From contig NZ_FXUG01000005.1 in the NCBI RefSeq assembly GCF_900182915.1, positions 124,001 through 188,000 on the forward strand: DNA of 64,000 nucleotides, in the 5' to 3' direction. The DNA is from Neorhodopirellula lusitana. GTDB lineage: Bacteria; Planctomycetota; Planctomycetia; Pirellulales; Pirellulaceae. Positions 9,329 through 19,964 of this stretch are shown here, one piece after another. The notes beneath the pieces were generated by a model, which ran no database searches, was not told the DNA's origin, and saw nothing but the letters and a program-made list of their open reading frames with translations. The position numbers and the translations under genes were made by a program. Every line of letters starts with the position of its first letter. Within the stretch, counting starts at the first letter, position 1.

Positions 9329-11902
9329 ATGCGCACTCCACTATTTAGGGGATCGCTCTCCCGATGCCGCCCCCAAACTAGCCGCAATCTCCAGCGACTG
9401 ATCACGCTCATCGCGGTCAGCTTTGCAATCGCAGCTTCTCCCTTGTTCGGCGAGGAAGGCTCTGCAGATCGTTTTCAGATTCCCACCGATGAAATCCCAA
9501 CGCGAGGGATGTGGAGCGAACGCCCCGCCCAACGTTGGCAAGAAGCATTGGTCACCGGCAACGGCACCTTGGGCGCGATGGTGTTCGGAACGCCTGCTGT
9601 CGAACGCGTTGTCCTGAACCACGAACGACTCTACGAGCCTCTGCTGGACCAACCCTGCCCGGTGCCCGACATCGCGGACTCACTACCGGAAGTGCGTCGA
9701 TTATTGGCAAACGGTAAATACAAAGAGGCGTACGCGTACGCTTACCAAGCCGCCATCGATGCAGGGTTCCCCGGTATTCAGTGGACCGCCCCCTACCATC
9801 CCGCATGTTCGCTGGTGATCGAACAAGACGGCATCGACGAGGAAGCCATTCTCCGGTACCGACGTTCGACGAACTTCCAAACCGGTGAGATCATTGTGCG
9901 TTTTCAATCCGGTGGACGAGAGTTCGTCCGAAAAACCTTCGCCTCTCGCGCTGACGGTGTCATCGTCATGAAGATCAGTGCGGTCGACGGCGAACCGATT
10001 TCCGGTCGCGTCAAACTGGTCAACCAGGACTCCCGGCACGCCAACAAACGAGTGGATGAAAAGGGGGGCGGGTATCACGATCCCGAGATTGCGACCACTC
10101 CGCATTCAATTGCCTATCGCTGCAAGTACAACCGATCGCCACGCGGCTATCAAACGTTCCTGCAATTTCGTTCGCCAGCAATCGACCCGACAAGTCCAAC
10201 CAATGATGCAAAACCGGGATCCCAACCTCAAGATGCGGTCGCCTTCGATGCGTCTGAAGTCACCCTTTTCATTGCAATTGATTCACTCGAAACGTTTGAT
10301 GCCGACGGTGGATCACTGCAATCACTGAAGGATCGCCTAGCCAAAATCGAGGGTGACTACGATGCACTTCTATCACGGCATGTCGCGATTCATCAACCGA
10401 TGTTCGATCGCGTCCAGTTCCAACTTACCGTTGATGATGTGTCTGGCGATCCGGGCCAATTGCTCAGCAGTGAAAATCTGATTGCACTTCAAAAGACGTT
10501 GCCGGGCGAAAGAATTCAGCTAACGCTGCTGCAAAAGATGTTCGACATGGGTCGGTACACACTGATCAGCTCATCCGGCGAATGGCCACCGAACTTGATG
10601 GGCATCTGGAATGGCGACTGGCGACCGGAATGGTCAGGCGACTTCACGCTCGACGCCAACGTCAACTTGCAAATCGCGGCAGCCAATCTGGGGCAACTCC
10701 CCGAAGCCATCGCGAGCTACGATCGTCTTGTTTTAGGACTCGTGGACGACTGGAAAACGAACGCGACCAATCTGTACGGTTGCCGCGGCGTCCTATCGGG
10801 ATGCCGAACCGACGGGCGACACAACCTGCACACCCACTTCTCCGACGGGTTTCCTGGCCATGCGTGGACCGCGGGAGCCGAGTGGATGGTTTTGCCGATG
10901 TGGGAACATCACCAAACAACGGGTGATGACCAATATCTGCAGGAACGCCTGCTGCCCGTCATGAAACAAATCACCTTGTTCTATGCAGACTTCCTGGACG
11001 GGCAGTTCGTTGATGGCAAACGTGTGTTTTGGCCTTCGTATTCACCGGAAAATCGTCCATCCAATACCAATTGCCCCGTGGCGATCAATGCCACGATGGA
11101 CATCGCTTGTGCGAAAGAGGCGTTACAAAACCTGATTGGACTAGGTGACCGTTCGGGACTGTCCAAAGCTCAGCTTGCCGACTACCAACGACTACTCGAT
11201 GAATTGCCACCGTACTTGATCAACCAAGAGGGTGCCCTGAAAGAGTGGGCGTCACCGCTACTGGACGATCGGTACGATCACCGCCATGTATCACACCTGT
11301 ATCCAGTCTGGCCGGGTCACGAGATCAATCCGGAAGACACCCCCGATCTATTTCAAGCCGCGATCGTTGCCGCTCAAAAACGAGGCCGTGGCAACGGGTC
11401 CGCACACGGACTCACTCACATGGCATTGATCGCAGCGAGGTTGAAAGATGCTGATTTGGTAAAGGGGAACCTGCGGTTCATGCTAAGCAAAGGCTACCTT
11501 CTACCCAGCCTTTTCACCTTTCATAACCCAGGCCGCATCTACAACTCCGACATGCTTAACGCATTGCCTGCCGTCGTGATGGAGATGCTGGTCTATTCCA
11601 AACCGGGCGAGATTGAATTGCTTCCTGCGTTGTCAGACGAACTGGAAAGCGGCCAGATCTCAGGTGTTGGCTGCCGCAACCAAACCGTTGTCGAGTCGCT
11701 GAGCTGGGACCTGAAAAACGGCAAAGTTACCCTGCAACTATTTTCATCCGTGGATCAGCCGATGACTCTTCGACTGCGACGTGGAATCGCTTCCGTGGTT
11801 GACTCAACCGATGACCTAGTACAGTTGTCCAGCGATGGCACGATCAAAGTGTCACTCAAAGCAGGCCAGAGTAACGCCTGGACTTTCCAACTATCGAAAT
11901 AG
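9329..11902 (+). CDS. GH95-family alpha-L-fucosidase/galactosidase
   Basis: An 857-residue secreted enzyme with a signal-like segment at about residues 22-40. The domain order is that of GH95: an N-terminal beta-sandwich (NGTLGAMVFGTPAVERVVLN), an (alpha/alpha)6 barrel and a C-terminal beta domain. The residues expected for catalysis are present: the Asn-x-Asn pair at 444/446 (DANVNLQ), the general acid Glu639 (KEWASPLLDD, followed by HRHVSHLYPVWPG) and Asp741 (IYNSDMLNALPA). It should hydrolyse terminal alpha-1,2-fucose or alpha-L-galactose by inversion. The gene is convergent with a sulfatase gene, which points to sulfated algal polysaccharide as substrate. It is a distant paralogue of the GH95 at 45918-48632. 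Confidence 0.88.
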   Translation: MRTPLFRGSLSRCRPQTSRNLQRLITLIAVSFAIAASPLFGEEGSADRFQIPTDEIPTRGMWSERPAQRWQEALVTGNGTLGAMVFGTPAVERVVLNHERLYEPLLDQPCPVPDIADSLPEVRRLLANGKYKEAYAYAYQAAIDAGFPGIQWTAPYHPACSLVIEQDGIDEEAILRYRRSTNFQTGEIIVRFQSGGREFVRKTFASRADGVIVMKISAVDGEPISGRVKLVNQDSRHANKRVDEKGGGYHDPEIATTPHSIAYRCKYNRSPRGYQTFLQFRSPAIDPTSPTNDAKPGSQPQDAVAFDASEVTLFIAIDSLETFDADGGSLQSLKDRLAKIEGDYDALLSRHVAIHQPMFDRVQFQLTVDDVSGDPGQLLSSENLIALQKTLPGERIQLTLLQKMFDMGRYTLISSSGEWPPNLMGIWNGDWRPEWSGDFTLDANVNLQIAAANLGQLPEAIASYDRLVLGLVDDWKTNATNLYGCRGVLSGCRTDGRHNLHTHFSDGFPGHAWTAGAEWMVLPMWEHHQTTGDDQYLQERLLPVMKQITLFYADFLDGQFVDGKRVFWPSYSPENRPSNTNCPVAINATMDIACAKEALQNLIGLGDRSGLSKAQLADYQRLLDELPPYLINQEGALKEWASPLLDDRYDHRHVSHLYPVWPGHEINPEDTPDLFQAAIVAAQKRGRGNGSAHGLTHMALIAARLKDADLVKGNLRFMLSKGYLLPSLFTFHNPGRIYNSDMLNALPAVVMEMLVYSKPGEIELLPALSDELESGQISGVGCRNQTVVESLSWDLKNGKVTLQLFSSVDQPMTLRLRRGIASVVDSTDDLVQLSSDGTIKVSLKAGQSNAWTFQLSK

Positions 11903-12081
11903 GCCGCGGCAAAAAGCAAGCAAGGTGGCAGGGGCCCAAACGTTGGTATCGAACCTAGATACAACGTGAAGCCCAAGACACTTTTCCTTTTAGACTCGAC
12001 AACTTCTCGTCCGGGCTGACGCAAAGAGGCCCGAACAGATTGCCCGAGATCGACTCGCGTTTCGATAGGCTCCGCTTGTCA

Positions 12082-13644
12082 TCACCGGGGTCCGAGCTTT
12101 CCAAACCGAGTCCACTCGCGATGAAGATGTGGACCAATCGTTTCCTTGGGTTTTGCAATCGACTCCGCTGGCAAGTGCAAAACATTGGTTGCCATGTCGT
12201 CCCACATTGCAATCATCGCCGCCAGACGTTCCGGTTCACGATCGGCCAAATTATCCAGTTCGCAGCGATCATTCGCGACGTTGTAAAGTTCCCACTGCTT
12301 GCTTTGAAAGCTGACCAATTTCCAGTCACCGTCTCGCAGACCACGATCCGCCCCAAACAGCAAGTGGATAGGTGGACGCCCCTCAAGCTGCTTGCCGTCG
12401 AAGATCGGTTTTAGCGACACACCGGAAACGGGCCGTAGCTTGCGATCCTCCCAAGCGGTCGGCACTTCGCTTCCGGAGATATCAGCGAGGGTTGGCAACA
12501 CGTCGATCAGGTGAGCCGGTTGATCGACGATCGCACCAGCTGGCTGCTTCAAACCGGCAGGCCAATGGACGATCGCTGGAGTCGAAATCCCGCCCTCAAA
12601 TTGGTTTTGCTTGTAGTACCGAAATGGACTGTTTCTTGCCCACGACCAACCGGTCGAATCGCCCAAAATGACCTCCGCGTTGGTTGGTTCAACATCTAAA
12701 AGGGGAGCTCGCCGATCGTACGGACAGGCCCCGTTGTCAGAGACGAACAAGATGAACGTGTTATCCAGTTCATTGTTTTCAATCAAGTTAGCAATAAGGC
12801 GGCCGACTTCCTGGTCCACCCGATCGATCATCGCGGCCAGCGTCGTCATTTTGTTGGCCTCGTAATCGCGTCGCCACGGTTCCAACTCGCTCCAAGCCGG
12901 CACATGCTCTGGACGCGGACTCGGCTTCAACGTCTCCGGTAAAATCCCCAACTGCTTTTGTTTCGCAATCCGTTTATCCCGGGTTACGTCCCAACCATCG
13001 TTGTATTTCCCTTTGTACTTCGCGTAATCCTCTGGCAAAGCATGCAGCGGCGCATGGGGAGCATTGAAGGCGACATACATGTACCAAGGCTGTTCGGTCT
13101 GGCGAGCTTCGTCAAGAAACTTCAGGCCGTAGTCAACGTCGGCGACGGTCGTGTAAAAGCCCTTCTTAGGTACCTTCCACGGTTCACCATTCAGCCGAAA
13201 AGTGTTGTCACCTGCAAAGTAGTTACACGCGCCGCTGAGATGACCAAAGTACTTCTGAAACCCGAAATCAGTGGGTTGCTGCCGAAGGTGCCACTTGCCC
13301 GTCATCATGGTCGCATAACCTCCACCAGCAAGCACTTCAGCCGATGTCACCGCATGGTTGAGCGCGGTGTCGCCCGCCGCGATGCAATATTGTCCGGGCA
13401 ACAAACTCACTCGCGAGGAATGGCATTTCGCGGTGTTGTAGAACTGCGAAAACCGCATCCCACCGCTGGCAAGTGCATCCAAATTCGGTGTTTCGATCTC
13501 ACTTCCATAACATCCAATATCCGAGAACCCCAGGTCATCGACCATGATCACCAGAAAATTCGGACGCTCGGCTTGGCACGGCTCAGCATCGAAAACTGCA
13601 AAACTCAACAGTACCACGCAAGCAGCGGCCAACACGTTCTTCAT
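12082..13644 (-). CDS. Secreted type I sulfatase
   Basis: A 520-residue formylglycine sulfatase with an N-terminal signal peptide (cleavage probably after QAE at about 26). Metal-binding residues are visible in VDDLGFSDIGCYG. The modification site is Cys74-His-Ser-Ser-Arg78, in the order C-x-S-S-R where the textbook motif is C-x-P/A-S-R. This variant still has the Ser and Arg used by the modifying enzyme, so it is likely active. GKWHL, the second metal site (FVSDNG) and a typical C-terminal subdomain (LYNVANDRCELDNLAD) follow. It probably removes sulfate esters from a glycan. It shares its 3' intergenic region with the convergent GH95 gene; the two may act on the same substrate. Confidence 0.93.
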   Translation of the reverse strand: MKNVLAAACVVLLSFAVFDAEPCQAERPNFLVIMVDDLGFSDIGCYGSEIETPNLDALASGGMRFSQFYNTAKCHSSRVSLLPGQYCIAAGDTALNHAVTSAEVLAGGGYATMMTGKWHLRQQPTDFGFQKYFGHLSGACNYFAGDNTFRLNGEPWKVPKKGFYTTVADVDYGLKFLDEARQTEQPWYMYVAFNAPHAPLHALPEDYAKYKGKYNDGWDVTRDKRIAKQKQLGILPETLKPSPRPEHVPAWSELEPWRRDYEANKMTTLAAMIDRVDQEVGRLIANLIENNELDNTFILFVSDNGACPYDRRAPLLDVEPTNAEVILGDSTGWSWARNSPFRYYKQNQFEGGISTPAIVHWPAGLKQPAGAIVDQPAHLIDVLPTLADISGSEVPTAWEDRKLRPVSGVSLKPIFDGKQLEGRPPIHLLFGADRGLRDGDWKLVSFQSKQWELYNVANDRCELDNLADREPERLAAMIAMWDDMATNVLHLPAESIAKPKETIGPHLHREWTRFGKLGPR

Positions 13645-14224
13645 AACTGAATCTCAAACTCGTTCAGGGGATGACTCGAATGGAACGCCGTTTCCCAGCG
13701 GAAATACTGACGGCGGGTTCGCCAAACAATTGGCGGGAATCGCAAGGAAGCGAAGCGAATGGGCGGCACCAGTCGCATAAGGCGACACACAGAACGCGTC
13801 TTCGAAGAAACAATCACTAGGTGACCGTTTGCCAATAACACTAGGTTCTCAAGCGATCGAAATGGCGAGACGACAAGAAGAGCGAAACCCAGTAGTCTCG
13901 GAATCCAACCCTGCAGCTACCAAGAGCTTCCATCGCAAATCCCCATCTCAGAACAACCTTGCTCTGGCTGTGCTGATGTCCAACTCTTTCACTTATGAAA
14001 CAACCAACGGCGGCCATTCTTATTGCGAGATAGGGAAGCGAGCCTGACTTGGTCACTGCATTTGGTCACTGCATTTGGTCGCCGGGCTTGCTCACTAGGC
14101 TTACTCACTAGGCTCACGCGTGAAGAAATAACCGCAAGGAAAATGACTTTGGTTCACAGACGCTGTCCAACAAACATGGACAGCATCCAACCTCCCATTT
14201 TCGAAGCGAATTCATCTCACTTCA
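13645..14224. other. Spacer with tandem repeats
   Basis: No gene was recognised. It contains the sulfatase promoter region at its left end and the paired 13-bp repeats at 14049-14111, just downstream of the small lipoprotein gene ending at 14225. Confidence 0.4.
14049..14111. repeat. Two adjacent 13-bp tandem repeat pairs
   Basis: TTGGTCACTGCAT occurs twice in tandem (14049-14061 and 14062-14074) with a third half-copy (TTGGTC). A different 13-bp unit, GCTTGCTCACTAG, follows at 14086-14098 and repeats with one change at 14099-14111. Both units share the 13-bp period and a CACT core, so they may derive from one ancestral unit. Confidence 0.75.
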
Positions 14225-14404
14225 TCAATTGTCGTCATGAGGCTGACTGTTCGCGATGGTTTGATCGTCTCGCGTTTGGAGTTCTTCGTCACTCATCCCG
14301 TCCGTAACCAGCTTAGGTTCTTCGCTACCGCATCCAGTCAAAGTGAGCGTCATCCCCAGAAAGAGACAAGCAAAGAAGAAAGACAGAGGCTGACGTAAAT
14401 TCAT
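14225..14404 (-). CDS. Small lipoprotein following DUF1559
   Basis: A 59-residue protein starting at ATG 14404. A longer open frame to 14629 exists, but only this start gives a sensible leader. The N-terminus is a lipoprotein signal: MNLRQPLSF, a hydrophobic core, then LTLTGCG with lipidation at Cys25. The mature part is about 35 acidic, hydrophilic residues (EEPKLVTDGMSDEELQTRDD) with no known domain. It lies about 320 bp downstream of the DUF1559 gene on the same strand. The same arrangement recurs at 23465, where the protein also carries a TGC-like lipobox and an acidic tail, so the two probably work with DUF1559 proteins at the envelope. Function unknown. Confidence 0.7.
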   Translation of the reverse strand: MNLRQPLSFFFACLFLGMTLTLTGCGSEEPKLVTDGMSDEELQTRDDQTIANSQPHDDN

Positions 14405-14721
14405 GTTCAATGGCCAAGAGTTAAAGAATAGATTTTCAAATTCACAAAAAGTTCGGACTCCACCGACCGCTCCAGATCCAAGCGAGGTGAGAGCTTCACC
14501 ACTATGCATGAACCCCTGAACGAACGCATAAGCGTCATCGGTGGACCGTATCATCGCAGCTGAAATACCGTTCCAGCATTCCAGACTCAGCCGGCCTGAA
14601 TCAGACCGGCTGAATATCGGTCCTGTCACTTACCTCAAGTTCCATCCAAGCCGTGACTCGACAAGTATTCCCACACCGAAGTTGACGAAGGCGGCTAGAC
14701 TGACAGGCAAGTGCCATCATC
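14405..14721. other. Spacer between DUF1559 and lipoprotein genes
   Basis: No gene and no clear terminator was seen. It contains CAGCCGGCCTGAATCAGACCGGCTG near 14590-14613, an imperfect inverted repeat whose GCCGG/CCGGC arms could end or process the DUF1559 transcript. Confidence 0.4.
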
Positions 14722-15948
14722 TTAGAAATCGCTGCCGATAACCTCACGCGAAGCAGTGGTCCCCAGTGCTCCCCAGAGGCCGTACGGACTTTCAGCTCCT
14801 GGATTGTTGACCAGATAGATATTTCCAGCGGAAGTGTTTCCTGCCTCGATGGAATCCGTTACGAAACGTACCGCACCATCCCCCATCAAAACATGGCATC
14901 CACCAGCGTGCTGGCTCGACATGGTGGCTTGCACGCTAAATTCTTTGAACAGAGCATGCCCACAAAGCTCGGCATTGGGAGGTAGGATCGTGAAACAAGC
15001 CGATTGCATCGTGTGGCAGTCGGCCCACTGAAACCCCCGTGAAGCACTGGCGTATTTCCCAGTGGCAGAGTAGTCATACATCGTGGCGGTCGGGCTCCAA
15101 TAACCAGGCCGCTCGGTATCCAAGAGTCCTTGAGACTGACAGTATTTCGGATCGTCTCGCATGGCCTTCATCCACTTTTCACCTCCACTTGTCGTGGTGT
15201 TGGCGATGCTCGTCCGAACGTCGGCATCGCCGAGATACGTTGCGAACTCGCCCATTGCGATGGTGTTGGACAATCCATCAAGACAGTCCCGAAATCTTGC
15301 GTCTCGATCGCCGAACTTGAAAAAGCCTCGATGCGAAGCACGGTTTTGCTCGGAAGCTTTTTCTGGCGTATTGAAGTCAGCAGTACGCCGAAGCATCGTT
15401 GCCCAAAGCGAGTCACCCAGACACGCTCCGTAGTTGGTGCGACCGAGTGAGGGCAAGCCTTCGCCGGGGTCACTTGGGCATCGCAGGGTCGGGAACTCGG
15501 TTGCCCATGGATCGTAGGCCGCCAAGTCGGGCGTCGGCCCCATTGGTGGATAGTCGATCGTGCCGTCGCCGTTGTCGTCGCGAGGGTTACTAATTTGCTC
15601 CCATGACGCTTGTTGCTCTACAAACGGCAAGAGCGGCACTAACACACTAAGGCGTGTATTGTTGTGCTTGGTCGTCGCACTGTTTTTCCAGTGGATCGCC
15701 GTAATCGGGTAGGTTGGTTCGCCCGCTGTTCCGCCTGCATGAGTCGGAAGCTTCCCATAAGCGGAATGGTAATTGTGGATCGCCAAACCAAGCTGCTTGA
15801 AGTTGTTACTGCAACTCATTCGGCGTGCTGCTTCCCGCGCGGACTGCACCGCTGGAAGCAAGAGACCGACAAGTACTCCAATGATGGCGATCACCACGAG
15901 CAGCTCCACTAACGTGAAACCACGATCTAGATTTTTCCTGGACATCAA
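14722..15948 (-). CDS. DUF1559 pseudopilin-like protein
   Basis: A 408-residue protein of the family greatly expanded in planctomycetes. It starts with a type IV pilin/pseudopilin leader: a short basic segment, then [19 protein letters not shown], with prepilin peptidase cleavage expected after the Gly. The conserved [23 protein letters not shown] helix and [14 protein letters not shown] follow. The C-terminus has the usual [19 protein letters not shown] block and ends in a [14 protein letters not shown] motif. Such proteins are thought to be exported by a type II-like system and to form cell-surface or extracellular filaments; the exact role is unknown. A small lipoprotein gene follows downstream. 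Two more DUF1559 genes lie at 23775 and 52932. Confidence 0.95.
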   Translation of the reverse strand: MMSRKNLDRGFTLVELLVVIAIIGVLVGLLLPAVQSAREAARRMSCSNNFKQLGLAIHNYHSAYGKLPTHAGGTAGEPTYPITAIHWKNSATTKHNNTRLSVLVPLLPFVEQQASWEQISNPRDDNGDGTIDYPPMGPTPDLAAYDPWATEFPTLRCPSDPGEGLPSLGRTNYGACLGDSLWATMLRRTADFNTPEKASEQNRASHRGFFKFGDRDARFRDCLDGLSNTIAMGEFATYLGDADVRTSIANTTTSGGEKWMKAMRDDPKYCQSQGLLDTERPGYWSPTATMYDYSATGKYASASRGFQWADCHTMQSACFTILPPNAELCGHALFKEFSVQATMSSQHAGGCHVLMGDGAVRFVTDSIEAGNTSAGNIYLVNNPGAESPYGLWGALGTTASREVIGSDF

Positions 15949-16823
15949 TCAAACCTGCTTTACAAAGATATCAAATCGTAAGAAGCGAAAATGCTCCTCG
16001 GAACGTGAACGCTCGACTCGTTGCTCCAAGCACCTTACAAGTCGTGGCCGAATAGATGAATTTGGGGAAGACACAGTGACCCTTGTTTCACGCGTGTTTT
16101 CAATGCAAGAGCTTTCAAAAAACGCCCCTTGGTTTTTCCTTTCGCGAAAATAAAGATTCGCGCACAATCAAAGCACCAACGACGTCCGACACCGAAAGCC
16201 ACTTCCAAGCTCCCTCCTCAGCCTCTGGCTGCATCGCATCAGCCCCAATTTGCAGTACGCCCAGCAGTTCAGGACAAACGGAGGCGGTAAACCAGGACTT
16301 TCTTCCCAGCGAGGCCTTTGTCATTGATCGCTCGGTGGGCAAAACCCTGAGCCACCTCAAAGCTCACGAAGAGAATAGAAACACGATCATGTTTTTCACC
16401 AGCGAAAACGCCCCAAACGCAGGCTCTACGACTCCCCCAGTCGAAAACGGGGAAGCAAGTTGGAGGGCGGGCAACGGCACCTGCGGTGGTCCGATCCCCA
16501 AAAAGGAATCCCGGCCGGCGTGGAAAAAGACCAACTGCTCACCGCGATTGCCCGGCTTCCGGCCGCTTCAAAGTTCAGCTGTGCACAAGTCCCAGAAAAC
16601 CATTTGATCGACCGGCCTTACATCGAGAATAGACTGCCGAATGAAGCCGATAGCCCACACGAAAATTTCTTCCATTGTCGTCGGGGCGCGCTCGAAGGAG
16701 TGCGATGGAAGTCGACTCCATTGTCTTGTTGCTCAAGGCACACGCCTTGTCACTTCCATCAGCGAGAGCGGTGACCTTTCTGGTAGCCGTTAGCCTCCGT
16801 TGGTCGCTGAATAGCATTCCCGC
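15949..16823. other. Long spacer, no gene recognised
   Basis: Several short frames are open here, for example one of 174 codons on the plus strand from 16083, but their composition is unlike a real protein and they show no domain or signal peptide. The stretch must contain the promoter of the DUF1559 gene at its left end. Confidence 0.4.
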
Positions 16824-19800
16824 TCAACGATCGACCGACCAATACCAACTCATCGCCCATTTGAGTCGCTTGCCAATGTCATCGCCGGCCAAGATTGCGC
16901 AAGGAACCAAGTAGAGTGTGATCGCTGTCGCGAACAGGACACCAAAGGCAAGCGAAACGGCCATCGGGATCAAGAACTGAGCTTGGTTGGATTGATCCAT
17001 CATCAATGGCAACAAGCCCATGAACGTTGTGATCGACGTCAAGAAGATTGGTCGAAAACGTTTGCCAGCAGCTTCTAATGCCGCATCCAACAGCGATTCT
17101 CCAACGGCTTGGCGACGGTTGATAAAATCAACCATGACCAACGTATCGTTGACCGCAATTCCGGCCAGCGCCAGCATCCCAAAGATTGATAAGTACGACG
17201 GACTCAGATCTAGCAAAATATGCCCCATCAACGCGCCGATAATCGCGAAAGGAACTGCCAGCAAAACGTAGATTGGTTGAATCAGCGACTTCAGCGCGAT
17301 CGCCAATAATCCGTACAGCGTCAACACCAACAGCACCGAACCAATGATCGTCTGCCGCTTCGTCGCCTCCGCTTCGGCAACGTAACCCAAGTACCGATAC
17401 GTCAGGCCCGCCTCCGAACACATCTTGTCGAGTTGCGGCTTAATCTCTTTCGATATTCCGATCACATCGATCACCTCGTCGACGGGCTGAGCTCCAATGC
17501 GAACGATCTCCGCCTTGTCGTTCCGCTGGATCGACGTAGGTGCTCTCGCAAAGACGATATCGGCCACGGTATCGAGGGGGACTTCGGCACCGGATGGCGT
17601 GCGGATTTTCAACCGGTCCAACGTGTGCAATGACCGACGTGCTTCCTGCGGCAAACGCAGCATCACGCGGATATCGTCGATACCACGTTGCAATCGCTGA
17701 ACCTCTTCACCAAAAAAGGCCTGTCGTATCTGACTCGCCAACAGTGCCTGGCTTAGCCCCAACTCGGCCGCACGTGGTTTCAAACTAATTTCGAGCTCGT
17801 CTTGCCCGTTGCTGACACTCGTCCATTGGTCCTTCAGCCCATCATAGGTTTCCAGAATCGCCTTGATGTCCCGAGCGACCTGCTGTTTTTGAGGCGATGA
17901 CGGTCCACGAAGTTCGATGTTCAAATCTTCGTCGTCGTACCCTCGATCACGAACCAACGACGCTTCCGAACGCGTGACGAACTCTTTCGCTTCGGGAATC
18001 TCACCGACCAATTCACTCCACCGTCTTGTCAGTTCGCTGTTCTTGGGTCCAGGCACGGTCCGCTCGGCAGGCGAAAGCACCTCAAACGCCATGTAGCCGC
18101 GTGACTTGTCAAATTCGCGATTGGGCCGCCGAGCACCTGTCAGCCGAATTGTGTGTCCAACCAGCGAACGACCGTTGCCAGGGTCCACGTATTCCGTTCT
18201 CAATTGTTCAACAGCCCGTTCAATCCGATCGACATAACGCTCGGTCACTTCCAGTGGCGTGTCATCAGGCAGGTCCAAGTACGCACTGATTCGACTGCTG
18301 TCGGTTTTCGGAAACGCGACAAAACCCATCCGCCCGCCGACACAGTATCCAGCCATCATCAACGCCACAGCAATGAACCCCGCGATCACAGCGTAACGTG
18401 ATCGAACGGCAAGATTGAGTGTCGGCTGATAAAACTTGACAATGAACCGTTCCAATCCGGTTGAAATCATGCGTTGAAATCTTGCGATCCAACCGTTGCC
18501 GGTGTCTCTCTTTAAGTGCTTCAAGTGAGCCGGCAAAATCCATTTCGATTCAATCAGCGAAAACAGGAGCACGGGAGCAACCACAGGCGGGATCTGTCGG
18601 GCGTAGTCGCCCCAGGTGCCATCGAAAAACATCAATGGGATAAACGCAACGATCGTGGTCAACGCACCAAAAGTCACCGGCGTGGCGACCTCGCGGGTGC
18701 CTTCAATAGCGGCCTCCAACGACGGCATCCCCTCCATGATTTTCGCGTAAACGTTCTCGCCGGTTACGATCGCATCATCGACCACGATCCCCATCACAAT
18801 GATGAAGCCAAACAGACTCATGACGTTGGCGGTCAACCCGAACCAGGGCATGAAGAACACCGCGCCAGCAAAGCTAACCGGGATTCCAACCACAATCCAA
18901 AACGCCAGCGCCGGTCGAATGAACAGACCCAAGATCAACAGGACGAACATCCCGCCCTGCAACAACGACCAAGTCAGCGTGCTGAGGCGATGCCGGATCG
19001 CAACCGATTCATCGTCCCACACCACCAACTCGATTCCTTCAGGGAACCGCGTGCTGGCGGTACGAACATATTCGTGCACTCGATCGGCGATATCGATCGC
19101 ACTCTCGCTTCCCACTCGCATCACAGCGACGATCAAGACCGGCTTGCCATTGAATAGCAACTCTTGATCGCCTTCGACAAATCCATCGTGAATCGTTGCG
19201 ACTTCACCTAGCCGAACTTCCGCACCAGCGGCGGATCGGATGGGGACATCTGCGTATTCGCTTTCCGAATAAGCTTGCCCGCGAGTCCTGACGACAAAGG
19301 TCCCGCTGTCGCTGTCGATCGCGCCGGCGGGCAGGTCCAATGAGGACCCTCGGATGGCATCGGCCAATTCTTGGAACGCCAAGTCGTAAGCCAACAACTT
19401 TTCGACATTCACTTCGATCGAGACTTCCAGATCCTTGGCTCCTTCGATCTCAGCGTGGCTGATCCCCTGCATCTCCAGCAAGTCCCGCTGAACCCGCCTA
19501 GCGACTTGCAGCATTTCGTGTGGCGGGAGATCTCCCATCACCGCGACTTCGAGTATGTCGAAGAAGTTCCCAGACTCAGGGATGAAGACGTTCGGCGGTT
19601 CCGTTTCGGCCGGGAACGTCGTGATGGCATCGATGCGAGCCTTCACATCGTCCATCAACGCACGCAAATCCGTGCCTCGCCTCGCCTCCAAGATCACTTT
19701 CGCGCCACCACGAAATCCCTCGGCATTAATGGACTCAATACCCGCAACACCTTCGAGTGCTTCTTCGATCGGGATTAAAATGGCTCGCTCGACATCCTTG

Positions 19801-19964
19801 GCGGTACCACCTCGGTACTCCATTTCAATGATCACGGAATCCCAGCTAAGCGCTGGTTTCACTTCCAGCGGAACATGATTCAGTCCGACGTATGCCCCAG
19901 CGACCAAAATCGCGATCAACAGAAAATTGGCGGCAATGCCATTAATCGTAAACCAGCGAATCAC
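16824..19964 (-). CDS. RND efflux pump, inner-membrane transporter
   Basis: A 1046-residue RND (AcrB/HAE1-type) permease, the usual length for the family. It has an N-terminal TM helix (GIAANFLLIAILVAGAYVG), a periplasmic porter domain, a central TM bundle including GIVVDDAIVTGENV (TM4 region with the conserved Asp pair used for proton relay), a second periplasmic half and a final TM bundle with GIAVNDTLVMVDFIN. Like other GI.VN(D/N) members it should export small molecules (drugs, bile-like compounds, metals or lipids) using the proton gradient. Its start overlaps the stop of the adaptor gene by 4 nt (ATGA), so the two are translationally coupled. No outer-membrane TolC-type gene is adjacent, so an unlinked channel is probably used. 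Confidence 0.95.
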   Translation of the reverse strand: MIRWFTINGIAANFLLIAILVAGAYVGLNHVPLEVKPALSWDSVIIEMEYRGGTAKDVERAILIPIEEALEGVAGIESINAEGFRGGAKVILEARRGTDLRALMDDVKARIDAITTFPAETEPPNVFIPESGNFFDILEVAVMGDLPPHEMLQVARRVQRDLLEMQGISHAEIEGAKDLEVSIEVNVEKLLAYDLAFQELADAIRGSSLDLPAGAIDSDSGTFVVRTRGQAYSESEYADVPIRSAAGAEVRLGEVATIHDGFVEGDQELLFNGKPVLIVAVMRVGSESAIDIADRVHEYVRTASTRFPEGIELVVWDDESVAIRHRLSTLTWSLLQGGMFVLLILGLFIRPALAFWIVVGIPVSFAGAVFFMPWFGLTANVMSLFGFIIVMGIVVDDAIVTGENVYAKIMEGMPSLEAAIEGTREVATPVTFGALTTIVAFIPLMFFDGTWGDYARQIPPVVAPVLLFSLIESKWILPAHLKHLKRDTGNGWIARFQRMISTGLERFIVKFYQPTLNLAVRSRYAVIAGFIAVALMMAGYCVGGRMGFVAFPKTDSSRISAYLDLPDDTPLEVTERYVDRIERAVEQLRTEYVDPGNGRSLVGHTIRLTGARRPNREFDKSRGYMAFEVLSPAERTVPGPKNSELTRRWSELVGEIPEAKEFVTRSEASLVRDRGYDDEDLNIELRGPSSPQKQQVARDIKAILETYDGLKDQWTSVSNGQDELEISLKPRAAELGLSQALLASQIRQAFFGEEVQRLQRGIDDIRVMLRLPQEARRSLHTLDRLKIRTPSGAEVPLDTVADIVFARAPTSIQRNDKAEIVRIGAQPVDEVIDVIGISKEIKPQLDKMCSEAGLTYRYLGYVAEAEATKRQTIIGSVLLVLTLYGLLAIALKSLIQPIYVLLAVPFAIIGALMGHILLDLSPSYLSIFGMLALAGIAVNDTLVMVDFINRRQAVGESLLDAALEAAGKRFRPIFLTSITTFMGLLPLMMDQSNQAQFLIPMAVSLAFGVLFATAITLYLVPCAILAGDDIGKRLKWAMSWYWSVDR

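Noticed and set aside
16083-16607. Plus-strand open frame of 174 codons
   Set aside because: Composition is random-like, no signal peptide or domain is visible, and no ribosome-binding site precedes it.
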